Assembly: GCF_013744875.1 (NCBI RefSeq)
Contig: NZ_CP059399.1
Location: forward strand, 5,022,001 to 5,086,000
DNA: 64,000 bases
Source of the DNA: Nocardia huaxiensis
GTDB taxonomy: Bacteria; Actinomycetota; Actinomycetes; Mycobacteriales; Mycobacteriaceae
Direction of reading: 5' to 3'
Part shown: positions 49,061 through 57,952 of the stretch, piece after piece
Layout: the number at the start of each line of letters is the position of its first letter
How positions within the stretch are numbered: position 1 is the first letter of the stretch
Program-made: the position numbers and the translations under genes
The notes under the pieces: model-generated
Told to the model about the DNA's origin: nothing
Database searches by the model: none
What the model saw: only the letters and a program-made list of their open reading frames with translations

Positions 49061-51430
49061 TCACTCGGTGTCGCGCCGCCGGTGCCGTGCGCCGTTCTCG
49101 GCGTCGGACTGCCCGTCGTGCGGCGGGTTGCCGGGATCGGCGCGACGGCCCTGCCGGGTGCCGTTCTCGATGGCGGACATGAGATCTCGCGCCTGCTCGG
49201 CGGTGCGTTCCGGACGGGTTGGGGCCGGTGTCTCGGCGGATAGCGGATCTTTCGCCAGTTCCGGTGCGAGGCTGGATTGGCGGCGGCGGCGCGGGAGTGT
49301 CGGCCGATGCTCGCCACCGCGAGAAGTGTCCGGCCGCACGGGCTCCGGCGGGGCGGGAGTTGCGTCCATCTCCCTCGAACCGCGTCCGGGATCCGGTGCG
49401 GCAGGCAGGGCGTGCGGCCGGTGGGTCGTGAGCGGCCGGCGTGGGTCGGGGACCTGCTCGCGGCCGGACATCTCGGTGCTGATGAGCGCGGCCGGCACCA
49501 GCACGATCGCGCGAATGCCGCCGTAGTCGGACTCGGACAGGCGCACCGAAATGCCGTGGCGCGCCGCGAGTTGCGACACCACGAACAGGCCGAGCCGGGA
49601 ATCGGTGGACAGGGCGGTGACGCCGAAATCCACCGGGGCGGCCAGGCGCGCATTGGCGGCCGCCAATTCGGGTTCGGGAATGCCCATGCCCTGATCGCTG
49701 ATCTCCAGGGCGAGGCCGCGAGCGACGGTGCGACCGGAGATCTCCACGAACGCCTGCGGCGGCGAGAACGACGTGGCGTTGTCGACCAGTTCGGCCAGCA
49801 GGTGGATGAGGTCGCCGACGGCCGCGCCGAGCACGAACGCCTCGGGCAGGCGCGAGGTGCGGACCCGCTGATAATCCAGGGTCTCGCCGACCGCGCTGCG
49901 CACCAATTCCATGACCGGCACCGGATTTCGCCACTGCCGGCCCGGCTGCCCGCCCGCGAGAATGATCAGGTTCTCGGCATTGCGGCGCTCCCGGGTGGCG
50001 AGGTGGTCGAGCCGGAAGAAGGTGTCGAGCAGGGTCGGATCCTCCTGCGTGGACTCGGCCTCGTCGAGCAGCTCGAGCTGCCGGTGCATCACCACCTGGC
50101 TGCGGTGCGCGATATTGCGGAAGACCGCCTTCACGCCCTCGCGGGTGCGGGCCTCGGTCACCGCGGCGGACACGGCCGCCGCGTGCGCATGGCCGAAAGC
50201 CTGTGCCACCTGGCCGATCTCATCGCCGCCGAAATCCAGCTGCGGGTCGGTGGCCTCCGCGTCGACGGCTTCGCCGGTCGCCAGCCTGCGCATGGTCTCG
50301 GGCAGCTGCTCATCGGCCAGCGCGAGGGTGCGATCCCGCAAGCGGCGCAGCCGCCGGATGATGCGATTCGCCAGCACCATCGCCACCACGATCGCGCCCA
50401 CCGCGACCGCGAGAATTCCCGCACCCGCGAGCAACGAATTGCGTGTGGTGCCGGACGCGGCGTCGGAGGCCAGGCTCTGGGCCTGGGAACTCTGCGCCTC
50501 CCACAGATCGGCCAGCGCCTTGTCGACTTCCGCTGCCGCGGACTGCCATTCGGTGTTGGTCAGCGGAAGAGCCACGCGCCGGACCGGCGTCCCGGTGTCC
50601 TCGCGGGGCAGCGCACGTTGCGACAGTGCGGTTTCCATGGCGCCCAGCCGCTGCCAGGCCGCACCGGAGACCAGCGCCTGCGTCGCGGCCGCCTGATCGG
50701 GATCCGGGTCGGCGACGAACTGCTCGATGCGCATCCGGTAGTACCCGACCAGTCGCACGAATTCGGTGCCGAGCTCCGGACTCAGCTCCTCGTCCTGCGC
50801 CAGCGCCGCACCCAGGGCGGTGGCCCGGCTCATGGCCTCCAGACTCTGCAGCACCTCGGCGGATTCGGAGAGTTCGGCGGCGGTGGCGGCATCGGGTGCG
50901 GTCTGCTGGGCGATGCGAATACCCGACATCACCAATTCCGGCATGCGACTGTAGAACTGGTACGCCTCGGCCACCGGCACCGTCCCGGCGTCGACACCGG
51001 CGCGAATCGTGGTGAGCTGCTTGCCGAGCGCCTGGAACGCCGCGGTGCTGTCGCCCATCGATTCGGGCCCCATGCTCGACAGCCGCGACTGATTGGGTGC
51101 GATCTGCAGGAAGGCGTTGTCCAGCCGCAGCCGCGCCGCCGCCAGATCCCGGATATCCGGATCGGCTCCGGCATTGCGCCACAGGGTGATTCGCCGTTCG
51201 GCCTGAATGGCTTCGACCAGCTCCCGGGTCGGGGAGATCCCCGCCCGCAGCTCGTCGGCCCAGGCGCGGGCCTCGTTCGACTGGTCCACCAGTCCGCCCG
51301 TCGCGCCCACGCCGACGACCACCAGGGCCAGGCTGGGGACGAGCGCTATCGCCAGGATACGGGTCCGGACACCGAGGTTCGGCATGCGCATTGCCACAAC
51401 GTAGCCATTCGGGGAGGTGATCCTGGCCAC
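49061..51430 (-). CDS. Second CvnA-type sensor kinase (upstream copy)
   Basis: 789 aa with the same architecture: an N-terminal helix (LAIALVPSLALVVVGVGATG), a NIT-like outer domain, a HAMP region with IIRRLRRLRDRTLA, EGVKAVFRNIAHRSQVVMHRQ (split), ELVDNATSFSPPQ and GMGIPEPE, and a C-terminal Pro/Arg-rich tail. It lies 171 bases upstream of the other CvnA on the same strand. A conservon normally has one kinase, so this is a tandem duplication. The outer domains are less alike than the kinase parts, which suggests different signals feeding one GTPase module. Confidence 0.88.
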   Translation of the reverse strand: MARITSPNGYVVAMRMPNLGVRTRILAIALVPSLALVVVGVGATGGLVDQSNEARAWADELRAGISPTRELVEAIQAERRITLWRNAGADPDIRDLAAARLRLDNAFLQIAPNQSRLSSMGPESMGDSTAAFQALGKQLTTIRAGVDAGTVPVAEAYQFYSRMPELVMSGIRIAQQTAPDAATAAELSESAEVLQSLEAMSRATALGAALAQDEELSPELGTEFVRLVGYYRMRIEQFVADPDPDQAAATQALVSGAAWQRLGAMETALSQRALPREDTGTPVRRVALPLTNTEWQSAAAEVDKALADLWEAQSSQAQSLASDAASGTTRNSLLAGAGILAVAVGAIVVAMVLANRIIRRLRRLRDRTLALADEQLPETMRRLATGEAVDAEATDPQLDFGGDEIGQVAQAFGHAHAAAVSAAVTEARTREGVKAVFRNIAHRSQVVMHRQLELLDEAESTQEDPTLLDTFFRLDHLATRERRNAENLIILAGGQPGRQWRNPVPVMELVRSAVGETLDYQRVRTSRLPEAFVLGAAVGDLIHLLAELVDNATSFSPPQAFVEISGRTVARGLALEISDQGMGIPEPELAAANARLAAPVDFGVTALSTDSRLGLFVVSQLAARHGISVRLSESDYGGIRAIVLVPAALISTEMSGREQVPDPRRPLTTHRPHALPAAPDPGRGSREMDATPAPPEPVRPDTSRGGEHRPTLPRRRRQSSLAPELAKDPLSAETPAPTRPERTAEQARDLMSAIENGTRQGRRADPGNPPHDGQSDAENGARHRRRDTE

Positions 51431-51528
51431 GAGTCCCTTTGACCAGGACCAGGATTGACGATCCGCGCCGGTCCGTGTAAGCCAGGGAATAGCGGACCAT
51501 TCGGTCCGGCAACGGTTTTCGGAACTTC

Positions 51529-51577
51529 ACGCGGGATCCCGTACCCGCACCCCTCGTACAGGCACGGGATCCCGCGT
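51529..51577. terminator. 14-bp inverted repeat downstream of the secreted-protein gene
   Basis: ACGCGGGATCCCGT (51529-51542) and ACGGGATCCCGCGT (51564-51577) are exact inverse complements, 21 bases apart. It lies six bases past the secreted-protein stop and before the second CvnA start. Probable terminator for the minus-strand gene. Confidence 0.6.
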
Positions 51578-51582
51578 CCGGA

Positions 51583-52047
51583 TCAACTCGCGGAGATGGC
51601 CGAGACGTACCAGCCGAACGAATGACCCTTGCTGGAACAGAAGAAGCTGTCGTGGAACCAGACCCCGCAGCGCGCGCCCGCGAACTCGACCTTGGGCCCC
51701 CACACGTCGCTGTCCGTGGCCACCTCGTCGATGCTCGGGTTACCGCCCGCCCGGGTATACGCGCCGGGGGAGAACGCCGGATGCGCCGGCATCGAAGCCG
51801 AGTCGATGACGACCTGACTCACCTGGAAGGGAATCGGTACGTCGGCCTCGGCGAACTTGATGGTCATGGACGCGGGCGAGGCCAGGTCGCACCCGACATC
51901 CCCGGTGGGCGCGATCGAGCAATTGATTCCGCCCGCGCGGAAGTACAGCGCAGCCGATTCCTCGGCCGATGCCGTCCCCGCGAGCGGAACGGCGGCAAGC
52001 GCGGACGCGGCGGCAACTCCCGCGGCGCGCTGGGTGAAGCTGAGCAT
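51583..52047 (-). CDS. Small secreted protein (about 154 aa)
   Basis: Start taken at MLSFTQRAAGVAAASALAAV, giving a Sec signal peptide that ends near TASAEES. The mature protein is beta-rich with four Cys (GINCSIAP, DVGCDLA, ARCGVWF, FFCSSKG), probably two disulfides. No family is recognised; it resembles short exported actinobacterial proteins. Divergent from gabD2, separated by a 260-base region with a hairpin. Confidence 0.75.
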   Translation of the reverse strand: MLSFTQRAAGVAAASALAAVPLAGTASAEESAALYFRAGGINCSIAPTGDVGCDLASPASMTIKFAEADVPIPFQVSQVVIDSASMPAHPAFSPGAYTRAGGNPSIDEVATDSDVWGPKVEFAGARCGVWFHDSFFCSSKGHSFGWYVSAISAS

Positions 52048-52148
52048 TCGAACAATCCCTTCCGAACCGTGCACTCATCGTTGGCTATTCGGTGGTACTG
52101 CTGGGGTGTTGTTCGTAGCCCGGAACCCGCTGGTTACAGGTCATTTTT

Positions 52149-52179
52149 GCAATCCGGCATATCGGGCGTGCCGGATTGC
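52149..52179. repeat. 11-bp perfect inverted repeat in a divergent promoter region
   Basis: GCAATCCGGCA (52149-52159) and TGCCGGATTGC (52169-52179) flank nine bases. The hairpin lies between the divergent secreted-protein and GabD2-type genes and has no T-run on either side, so it may be a regulatory site or RNA structure. Confidence 0.4.
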
Positions 52180-52308
52180 CGTGCCGGACCGACATTTCCG
52201 GCCGGAAACCCGGCTCGACCGGCCGGGATCGTGCAGACGCCCATGTACCCCCCGCCCGGAGGGTAGATTTGTCCGTACCCGGAAGTAACTTGTAAGTAGG
52301 AGGCGACG

Positions 52309-53862
52309 ATGCCGGTACCGGCAGCCGCGGTATTCGACCGTCTGCGGACGTTCGCGGCGGTGGACACGACCGACGATCGTGACAACCGCGCGATCACCGA
52401 GGTGTTCACCGGCAGCACGCTGGGCACGGTGCCCGTCGGCACCGCCGACGATGTCGCGGCCGCCGTCGCCAGAGGCCGTGCCGCACAGGCGGAATGGGCC
52501 GCACGGCCGGTGAAGGAGCGGGCCGCGGTGCTCGAGCGCTACCGGGCGCTGGTGGTGGAGAACCGCGAATACCTCATGGACATCGTGCAGGCCGAGACCG
52601 GCAAGGCGCGGTGGGCGGCGCAGGAAGAGATCATGGGGCTGATCTTCGCGGCCCGGTATTTCTCCCGGGTCGCGCCGCAGCTGCTGGCGCCGCACAGTGC
52701 GACCGGGGCGTTCCCGGTGCTGAACCGGGCTTCGGTGCGGGCGGTGCCCAAGGGGATCGTGGGCGTCATCGCGCCGTGGAACTACCCGATGCTGCTGTCG
52801 GTCGGTGACTCGATTCCGGCGTTGCTCGCCGGTAATGCCGTGGTGGTCAAGCCGGACAGTCAGACGCCGTACTCCTCGCTGGCCAATGCCGAACTGTTCG
52901 CGCGGGCCGGGCTGCCCCGGGACCTGTTCGCCGTCGTCACCGGTCCCGGCACGGTGGTGGGCACCGCCATCGTCGACTCGTGCGACTACCTGATGTTCAC
53001 CGGGTCCTCCGCGACCGGGCGCACGCTGGCCGAACAGTGCGGGCGTCGCCTCATCGGCTTCTCGGCGGAACTGGGCGGCAAGAATCCGATGATCGTCACC
53101 AAGGACGCCAATCTCGACAAGGCCGCCAAAGCGGCTGTGCGCGCGTGCTTCTCGAATGCCGGGCAGCTGTGCATCTCCATCGAGCGGTTGTATGTCGATC
53201 GGAGCGTGGCCGATGCGTTCACCGAGAAGTTCGTGGCTAATGTGAAGGCCGCGAAACTCGGTGCCTCCTACGACTTCTCGAACGATATCGGCAGCCTCAT
53301 CTCCGAATCCCAGCTCGAGACCGTCACCAAGCATGTGGCCGACGCCGTATCGAAGGGCGCGAAGGTGCTCGCGGGTGGCAATGCGCGCCCGGATCTCGGC
53401 CCGCTCTTCTACGAACCGACCGTGCTCTCCGAGGTCACCGACGCCATGGAGTGCGGGCGCAACGAAACCTTCGGGCCGCTGGTCTCCATCTACCCCGTGG
53501 ACGGGGTCGAAGAGGCCATCACGCGCGCCAATGACACCGAATACGGCCTGAACGCGAGCGTCTGGGCGGGAAGCAAATCCGAGGGCGAGCAGATCGCCGA
53601 GCGTTTGCACGCCGGCACCGTCAATGTCGACGAGGGCTACGCCCCGGCGTGGGGCACCACCGGCGCTCCCATGGGCGGCATGGGTATTTCGGGTGTCGGC
53701 CGCCGGCACGGTCCCGACGGCCTGCTGAAGTTCACCGAACCGCAGTCCATCGTGGTCACCCGGTTCTTGAACCTGGATGCCCCGGCCTTCTTCCCGAACG
53801 ACAAGTGGCAGCCGTTCCTGATGGGCATCGCGCGCGCGATCCGGTTCCTGCCGGGCCGCTGA
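52309..53862 (+). CDS. gabD2: Succinate-semialdehyde dehydrogenase, GabD2-type
   Basis: 517 aa, preceded by AGGAGG. NAD(P)-aldehyde dehydrogenase fold with Glu254 in FSAELGGKNPM and Cys288 in NAGQLCIS as catalytic residues. WNYPMLLSVGDSIPALLAGN and VTGPGTVVG are typical of the GabD2 group known from M. tuberculosis. It would oxidise succinate semialdehyde to succinate in the GABA shunt or a 2-oxoglutarate bypass. Other aldehydes are possible. Single gene, followed by a strong terminator. Confidence 0.88.
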   Translation: MPVPAAAVFDRLRTFAAVDTTDDRDNRAITEVFTGSTLGTVPVGTADDVAAAVARGRAAQAEWAARPVKERAAVLERYRALVVENREYLMDIVQAETGKARWAAQEEIMGLIFAARYFSRVAPQLLAPHSATGAFPVLNRASVRAVPKGIVGVIAPWNYPMLLSVGDSIPALLAGNAVVVKPDSQTPYSSLANAELFARAGLPRDLFAVVTGPGTVVGTAIVDSCDYLMFTGSSATGRTLAEQCGRRLIGFSAELGGKNPMIVTKDANLDKAAKAAVRACFSNAGQLCISIERLYVDRSVADAFTEKFVANVKAAKLGASYDFSNDIGSLISESQLETVTKHVADAVSKGAKVLAGGNARPDLGPLFYEPTVLSEVTDAMECGRNETFGPLVSIYPVDGVEEAITRANDTEYGLNASVWAGSKSEGEQIAERLHAGTVNVDEGYAPAWGTTGAPMGGMGISGVGRRHGPDGLLKFTEPQSIVVTRFLNLDAPAFFPNDKWQPFLMGIARAIRFLPGR

Positions 53863-53878
53863 GGCCGCGCAATCCCTC

Positions 53879-53912
53879 GAGCCGCTCCGGTCCGCACGGT
53901 CCGGGGCGGCTC
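53879..53912. terminator. Bidirectional terminator between convergent genes
   Basis: GAGCCGCTCCGG pairs with CCGGGGCGGCTC (12 bp, one G-T) around ten bases, between gabD2 and the convergent glycosyltransferase-like gene. Strong hairpin, no T-run needed in this high-GC genome. Confidence 0.7.
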
Positions 53913-53925
53913 CCGCATTCCGGGG

Positions 53926-54873
53926 CTATCCGGTGCGCAGCCGAGTCTTCGCCGATTGTGCGAGGCGCAGCGCACCCGGCGCGACGGTGAGTGCCGCGTA
54001 GATTGCCGCGGGCTTGAGCGCGAAGCGTTCCCCCAGGGCGATCCGGACCTGTGCGCGTGCGCTTGTGGTATCGGAGGACGCCAGGGCGGAACGGGCGCGG
54101 TCCATGGCTTGATGGAAGCGGATGTCGCCGCGTTTGCGCAGGGCCGTCTCCCGCGTGGCCGGATCGTCGGTGAGCTCGGCGATCCGGGTGAAGGCCACCT
54201 GCACGCTGTCCTGGTAGATCCGATGGGTGCCGGGCTCTTCGGGGATGCGATAGCCCGCGAGTGGTTCGGGAATCAGGCGAACGACGCTGCCCTGCGCGAG
54301 CATTCGCGCGAACAGCATCAGGCCCTCGACGGTCGGCAGGTCGTTCTCGTAGCCGCCGCCGGATTGCCAGGCGGCTGCCCGAATAGCGGCGGTGTAGTAG
54401 AGCACCGACCCCGCCACGTATTCGGCGAGGGTGATGCGGTGGCCGATGCCGGGCTCCTCGGTGATGCCGCCGTCGCGGCGGAAGGTGGTCGATCCGAGTG
54501 CGCCGTCGTCGGTGAATCCGGCGGCGTCGACCGCTACCACGTCGGTGTCGGAATGTTCCTGCAGCACTTGATGCGTGCGTGCGCAGAACGTCGGCATGAG
54601 CTTGTGGTGGGGGCGCACGACCGTGTAGATCTGCCCCCTCGCCTGTGCGGCGGCGTGATTGATCCCGGCGCCGAATCCGTGACTGTCCGTGCGCGACACG
54701 ACAATTCGCTCGTCGCCGTACTTGTCCGCGATGACCTGCGCCTCGCCGGATGCATCGGCGACGATCAACTCCCACGCGTCGAAGCCCTGCTCCCGGACCG
54801 ATTCGATCAGATCGGCCAGTCTGGGTTCGGGTCCTTCGACTACCGTCAGAATGCTGAACTCTGGTTGAGACAT
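53926..54873 (-). CDS. Glycosyltransferase family 2-like protein
   Basis: 315 aa. SILTVVEGPEPRLADLIESV, then WELIVADAS and GFGAGINHAAAQARG, reads like the start of a GT2 GT-A fold. The expected DXD (in SGTDxD-type loops) is weak: the best candidate is TDVVAVDAAGF. The family assignment rests on the overall pattern, so it may be a degenerate or non-catalytic member. Ends in a helical tail with weakly hydrophobic ALRLAQSAKTRL. Single gene. Confidence 0.65.
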   Translation of the reverse strand: MSQPEFSILTVVEGPEPRLADLIESVREQGFDAWELIVADASGEAQVIADKYGDERIVVSRTDSHGFGAGINHAAAQARGQIYTVVRPHHKLMPTFCARTHQVLQEHSDTDVVAVDAAGFTDDGALGSTTFRRDGGITEEPGIGHRITLAEYVAGSVLYYTAAIRAAAWQSGGGYENDLPTVEGLMLFARMLAQGSVVRLIPEPLAGYRIPEEPGTHRIYQDSVQVAFTRIAELTDDPATRETALRKRGDIRFHQAMDRARSALASSDTTSARAQVRIALGERFALKPAAIYAALTVAPGALRLAQSAKTRLRTG

Positions 54874-55103
54874 AGTGGCAAACCCCCATCGTCGATCCCC
54901 TGGCTGGAGTCACGATATCCCGATCAGCAGGACCGGATGGCGGCATTGTGCGAGAGGGTTCCGCCCTCGGTCCTGGTGATCGGTCGTCCAATCCGGGAGT
55001 GCTTCGTGGCGTGCGGCGCGATGGGTGGACGACGGTGTCCGGGGGTGGCGGTGGACGACGTTGTCCGGCCGGAGCGCTGCGGTGGGCCAAGGGGTTTCGG
55101 CGT

Positions 55104-55730
55104 TCAGGCGTCGGCCTGCCAGGCGAAGCCGTCGGGGTCGGTGAAGGTGCCGATGGTGCCGTGCATCGTGATGCCGTGGGAGCCGGAGCCGGCGGGGGAG
55201 ACCCCGGCGTCCTTCGCGGCGGCCTTGCGGGGGTACAGGGCCAGCTTGACGGGAGAGCCGGTGAGGTCGAACTCGGCGTACTTGCCGCCGAAGCTCTTCG
55301 AGACGGTCAGGCCGCGCTCGACGTAGTACCGCTTGCTCGCCTTGACATCCTCGACGCCGAGCAGCAGCACGACGCTGTCGACCTTGCGGGAGGACGGGCC
55401 GGTGTCCTTCTTCTGCGAGGTGGTGATCTTCCAGATGGTCCCGTCCGGACCCTGAATGATGCCGCCGTAGCCCCAGAAGCTCTTCTTGGCGGGGTCGAGA
55501 ACGCTGAATCCGTTTCGCAGGGCGGAGGCGATGAGGTTGTCGGCGGTGCCGGGCTGATCGACGACCAGCGACATCATGAAGCCGCGGAAGCCCTCCGACG
55601 CAGCCTGCACGGGCCCGAAGGTCAGCGCCTCGCCGAGCCCGAAGGCGGCGTCGTACGCGGCGGCGGTGGCTGTCGGATCGGCGGTCTCGAGGTTGACGGT
55701 GATCGCGGTGGCGGTGCTGGTGTTTGTCAT
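55104..55730 (-). CDS. Glyoxalase/VOC-fold protein
   Basis: 208 aa from MTNTSTATAITVNLETADPT. Two babbage-like beta-alpha modules are visible: FGLGEALTFGPVQAASEG, VVLLLGVEDVKASKRYYVE and GTFTDPDGFAWQADA at the end. VOC proteins include glyoxalase I, dioxygenases and antibiotic-binding proteins; metal ligands are not clearly in place (few His), so binding function is as likely as catalysis. Divergent from the SDR with the KstR-like box. Confidence 0.72.
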   Translation of the reverse strand: MTNTSTATAITVNLETADPTATAAAYDAAFGLGEALTFGPVQAASEGFRGFMMSLVVDQPGTADNLIASALRNGFSVLDPAKKSFWGYGGIIQGPDGTIWKITTSQKKDTGPSSRKVDSVVLLLGVEDVKASKRYYVERGLTVSKSFGGKYAEFDLTGSPVKLALYPRKAAAKDAGVSPAGSGSHGITMHGTIGTFTDPDGFAWQADA

Positions 55731-55835
55731 GGCTATAACGTTAAATTTCGCCGTTACCTGCGACATCCGTGCCGACCACGGAATCCGCCACGGAAAGACC
55801 ACGTACCGGACCCGCAGTCCTAAGCCGCGCTATTT

Positions 55836-55849
55836 TAGAACCTGTTTCA
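55836..55849. promoter_or_regulatory. KstR-type binding motif
   Basis: TAGAACCTGTTTCA fits TnnAACnnGTTnnA, the published consensus for the cholesterol-catabolism repressor KstR. It lies 17 bases upstream of the SDR start codon, a fitting operator position. Single-site match; regulator not in window. Confidence 0.45.
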
Positions 55850-55866
55850 GAAGATGGGAGACAGGT

Positions 55867-56619
55867 ATGACGGGCAGTGGAGCCGGGCGGTTCGAGGGGA
55901 AGGTCGCGGTGGTGACGGGTGCGTCCTCCGGGCTGGGGCAGGCCGTGGCGCGCTCGCTCATCGACGGCGGAGCGCGGGTATTCGGCGTCGGACGGGACCG
56001 GGAGCGTTTGAGCGCCGAGCTGGAGGGTGGCGAAACCGCCTGGCTGGCAGCAGATCTCGCCGACCCGGCAGCGAGCGCCGACGTGGTGCGGGCGTGCACG
56101 GAACGCTTCGGCGGCCTCGACATCCTGGTGAATGCGGCCGGTGCGCACACCATGCGCCACACCGCCGAGGTCACCGACGCCGACTGGCACTACGACCTGG
56201 CGGTCAACCTGAGCGCACCGTTCTTCCTCTCCCGCGCCGCCCTGCCCTCGCTGCTCGAACGCGGCGGCTGCATAGTCAATGTCGCCTCGATCGCCGGTCT
56301 CGAAGGTCAGGCCTACTCCGCCGGATACTGCGCCGCCAAACACGGTCTCATCGGCCTGACCCGCGCCATGGCCCTCGAATTCGACGCCCGCGGCATTCGG
56401 ATCAACGCCGTCTGCCCCGGCGGGATGACCACCCCGCTCCTGGAGAACTTCACCTTCCCGGAAGACCCCGACTACACCCTGATCATGAAGACCGCCACGG
56501 CCCGCGGCCTGATGGACCCGGCCCAGGTGGCCACTGTCATCAGCTTCCTCTGCTCGCCGGACGCCTCGGCCGTCCACGGCGCCGTCTACACCGTCGACAA
56601 CGGCAAAATGGCGCTCTGA
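55867..56619 (+). CDS. Short-chain dehydrogenase/reductase, possibly KstR-regulated
   Basis: 250 aa, start supported by GGGAGACAGGT. Rossmann motif TGASSGLGQAV, then ADLADPAAS, NAAGAHT, the catalytic Ser and YCAAKHGLIGLTRA (Tyr and Lys), and VCPGGMTTPL. The C-terminal YTVDNGKMAL is typical of classical SDRs. The KstR-like box just upstream suggests it acts on a steroid or fatty-acyl intermediate. It is followed by a methyltransferase gene after about 53 bases. Confidence 0.87.
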   Translation: MTGSGAGRFEGKVAVVTGASSGLGQAVARSLIDGGARVFGVGRDRERLSAELEGGETAWLAADLADPAASADVVRACTERFGGLDILVNAAGAHTMRHTAEVTDADWHYDLAVNLSAPFFLSRAALPSLLERGGCIVNVASIAGLEGQAYSAGYCAAKHGLIGLTRAMALEFDARGIRINAVCPGGMTTPLLENFTFPEDPDYTLIMKTATARGLMDPAQVATVISFLCSPDASAVHGAVYTVDNGKMAL

Positions 56620-56672
56620 CACCCGCTGCCGCCCGCGGACTGCCTAGGGTGGGGTGGTCGAAAGGATGCTCG

Positions 56673-57497
56673 ATGTCTGTGAATCCGCTTGCCGGCGTGG
56701 GGGCTTGGGACAATGTGGCCGACGGTTACGACGAGTTCGCCGCGCCGATGATGGAACCGTTCGCGTTGCGGGCGCTCGAGATCGCGGATCCCGCGCCCGG
56801 CGCCCGGATCGTGGACGTCGCGACCGGGACAGGGCTGCTGGCGTTCGCGGCCGCCGAGCGGGGGACGGAGGTTCAGGCCCTCGACTTCTCGGCGGCGATG
56901 ATCGATCGGGTCCGGGCGCGGGCCGAGGCGAAGGGGGTGACCGATCTCGTCGCCGTGGTGGGGGACGGGCAGGCGCTGCCCTACGGTGATGACACCTTCG
57001 ACGCGGGGTTCTCGATGTTCGGGCTGATGTTCTTCCCCGATCGGGCGCGGGGGTTCGCGGAGTTGCGGCGTGTACTGCGGCCCGGCGGTATCGCCGTGGT
57101 CGCGAGCTGGGCGCCCATCGCGGAATCGCCGCTCATGTCACTGCTTTTCGGCGCGTATCAGGCCGGAATCCCGGATTTCCCCGCGCCGCGGCCGAATCCG
57201 GACAGCCTGGAGAATCCGGAGGTCTTCGAAAGCGAGCTGGCGGCGTCCGGATTCACCGAGATACGGGTCCGGCCGCAGTCCGTCGCGGTCGCCTACGACA
57301 GCGCGGCCGAGCTGTGGGAGGGGATCACACGGCATAGTGCCGCCCTGCAGCTGACTCGCCGGCGCACCGCTGCCGCCACCTGGAAGGCCCAGGAGGACAT
57401 CATGATTCGCTATCTGGAGGAGAACTATCGCCCCGGCGAGGAACTCTCCACCACCGCCTGGCTGGGCAGCGGGCGCAAGCCCGCCACCACGATATGA
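56673..57497 (+). CDS. Class I SAM-dependent methyltransferase (UbiE-like)
   Basis: 274 aa, start supported by AAAGGA. Motif I is RIVDVATGTGLLAFAAA, motif II VQALDFSAAMIDRV, and motif III FDAGFSMFGLMFFPDR, followed by LRRVLRPGGIAVVASW. C-, O- or N-methylation of a small molecule or quinone-like substrate. The product cannot be told. It may be co-transcribed with the SDR upstream and ends at a strong hairpin. Confidence 0.86.
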   Translation: MSVNPLAGVGAWDNVADGYDEFAAPMMEPFALRALEIADPAPGARIVDVATGTGLLAFAAAERGTEVQALDFSAAMIDRVRARAEAKGVTDLVAVVGDGQALPYGDDTFDAGFSMFGLMFFPDRARGFAELRRVLRPGGIAVVASWAPIAESPLMSLLFGAYQAGIPDFPAPRPNPDSLENPEVFESELAASGFTEIRVRPQSVAVAYDSAAELWEGITRHSAALQLTRRRTAAATWKAQEDIMIRYLEENYRPGEELSTTAWLGSGRKPATTI

Positions 57498-57505
57498 AGG
57501 ACTGA

Positions 57506-57539
57506 TGGCGCGGCCGGCCCGGAGAAACCGGCCGCGCCA
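57506..57539. terminator. Bidirectional hairpin terminator
   Basis: TGGCGCGGCCGG (57506-57517) pairs perfectly with CCGGCCGCGCCA (57528-57539). It lies between the convergent methyltransferase and DUF779 genes. Confidence 0.7.
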
Positions 57540-57544
57540 CCTCC

Positions 57545-57952
57545 TCATCCGGTCAGGTCCGCGCCGCGCGGCGGGGCGGGAGCCGCTTCCAACGCCGCCG
57601 CTTCGGCATCGGTGAACAACCGAGACCGGATGATGAATCGGACTCCTTCCGGAGCTTCGAGGGAGAATCCGCCGCCGCGCCCGGGGACCACGTCGACGGT
57701 GAGATGGGTGTGCCGCCAGTACTCGTACTGGTCGGCGCTCATCCAGAACGAGGTGTCGGGGAAGACGCGGCCGAGCATGACATCGGCTGCGCCGACCCGG
57801 AATTCGCCCAGCGGATAGCACATGGGGGAGCTGCCATCACAGCAGCCGCCGGATTGGTGGAACATCACCGGGCCGTGGTGAGCGATGAGCCCTTGCAGCA
57901 CCTCGGTAGCAGCCTCGGTGATGCCCACTCTGGACACGGTCCCTGATTTCAT
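57545..57952 (-). CDS. DUF779 protein coupled to aldehyde dehydrogenase
   Basis: 135 aa. QSGGCCDGSSPMCYPLGEF contains the conserved Cys pair and third Cys of DUF779, and WRHTHLTVDVVPGRGGGF continues the family pattern. The stop is before the hairpin. The start ATG overlaps the aldehyde dehydrogenase stop by one base, exactly as Rv0459 follows Rv0458 in M. tuberculosis. It may assist or regulate that enzyme. Biochemical role unknown. Confidence 0.85.
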   Translation of the reverse strand: MKSGTVSRVGITEAATEVLQGLIAHHGPVMFHQSGGCCDGSSPMCYPLGEFRVGAADVMLGRVFPDTSFWMSADQYEYWRHTHLTVDVVPGRGGGFSLEAPEGVRFIIRSRLFTDAEAAALEAAPAPPRGADLTG

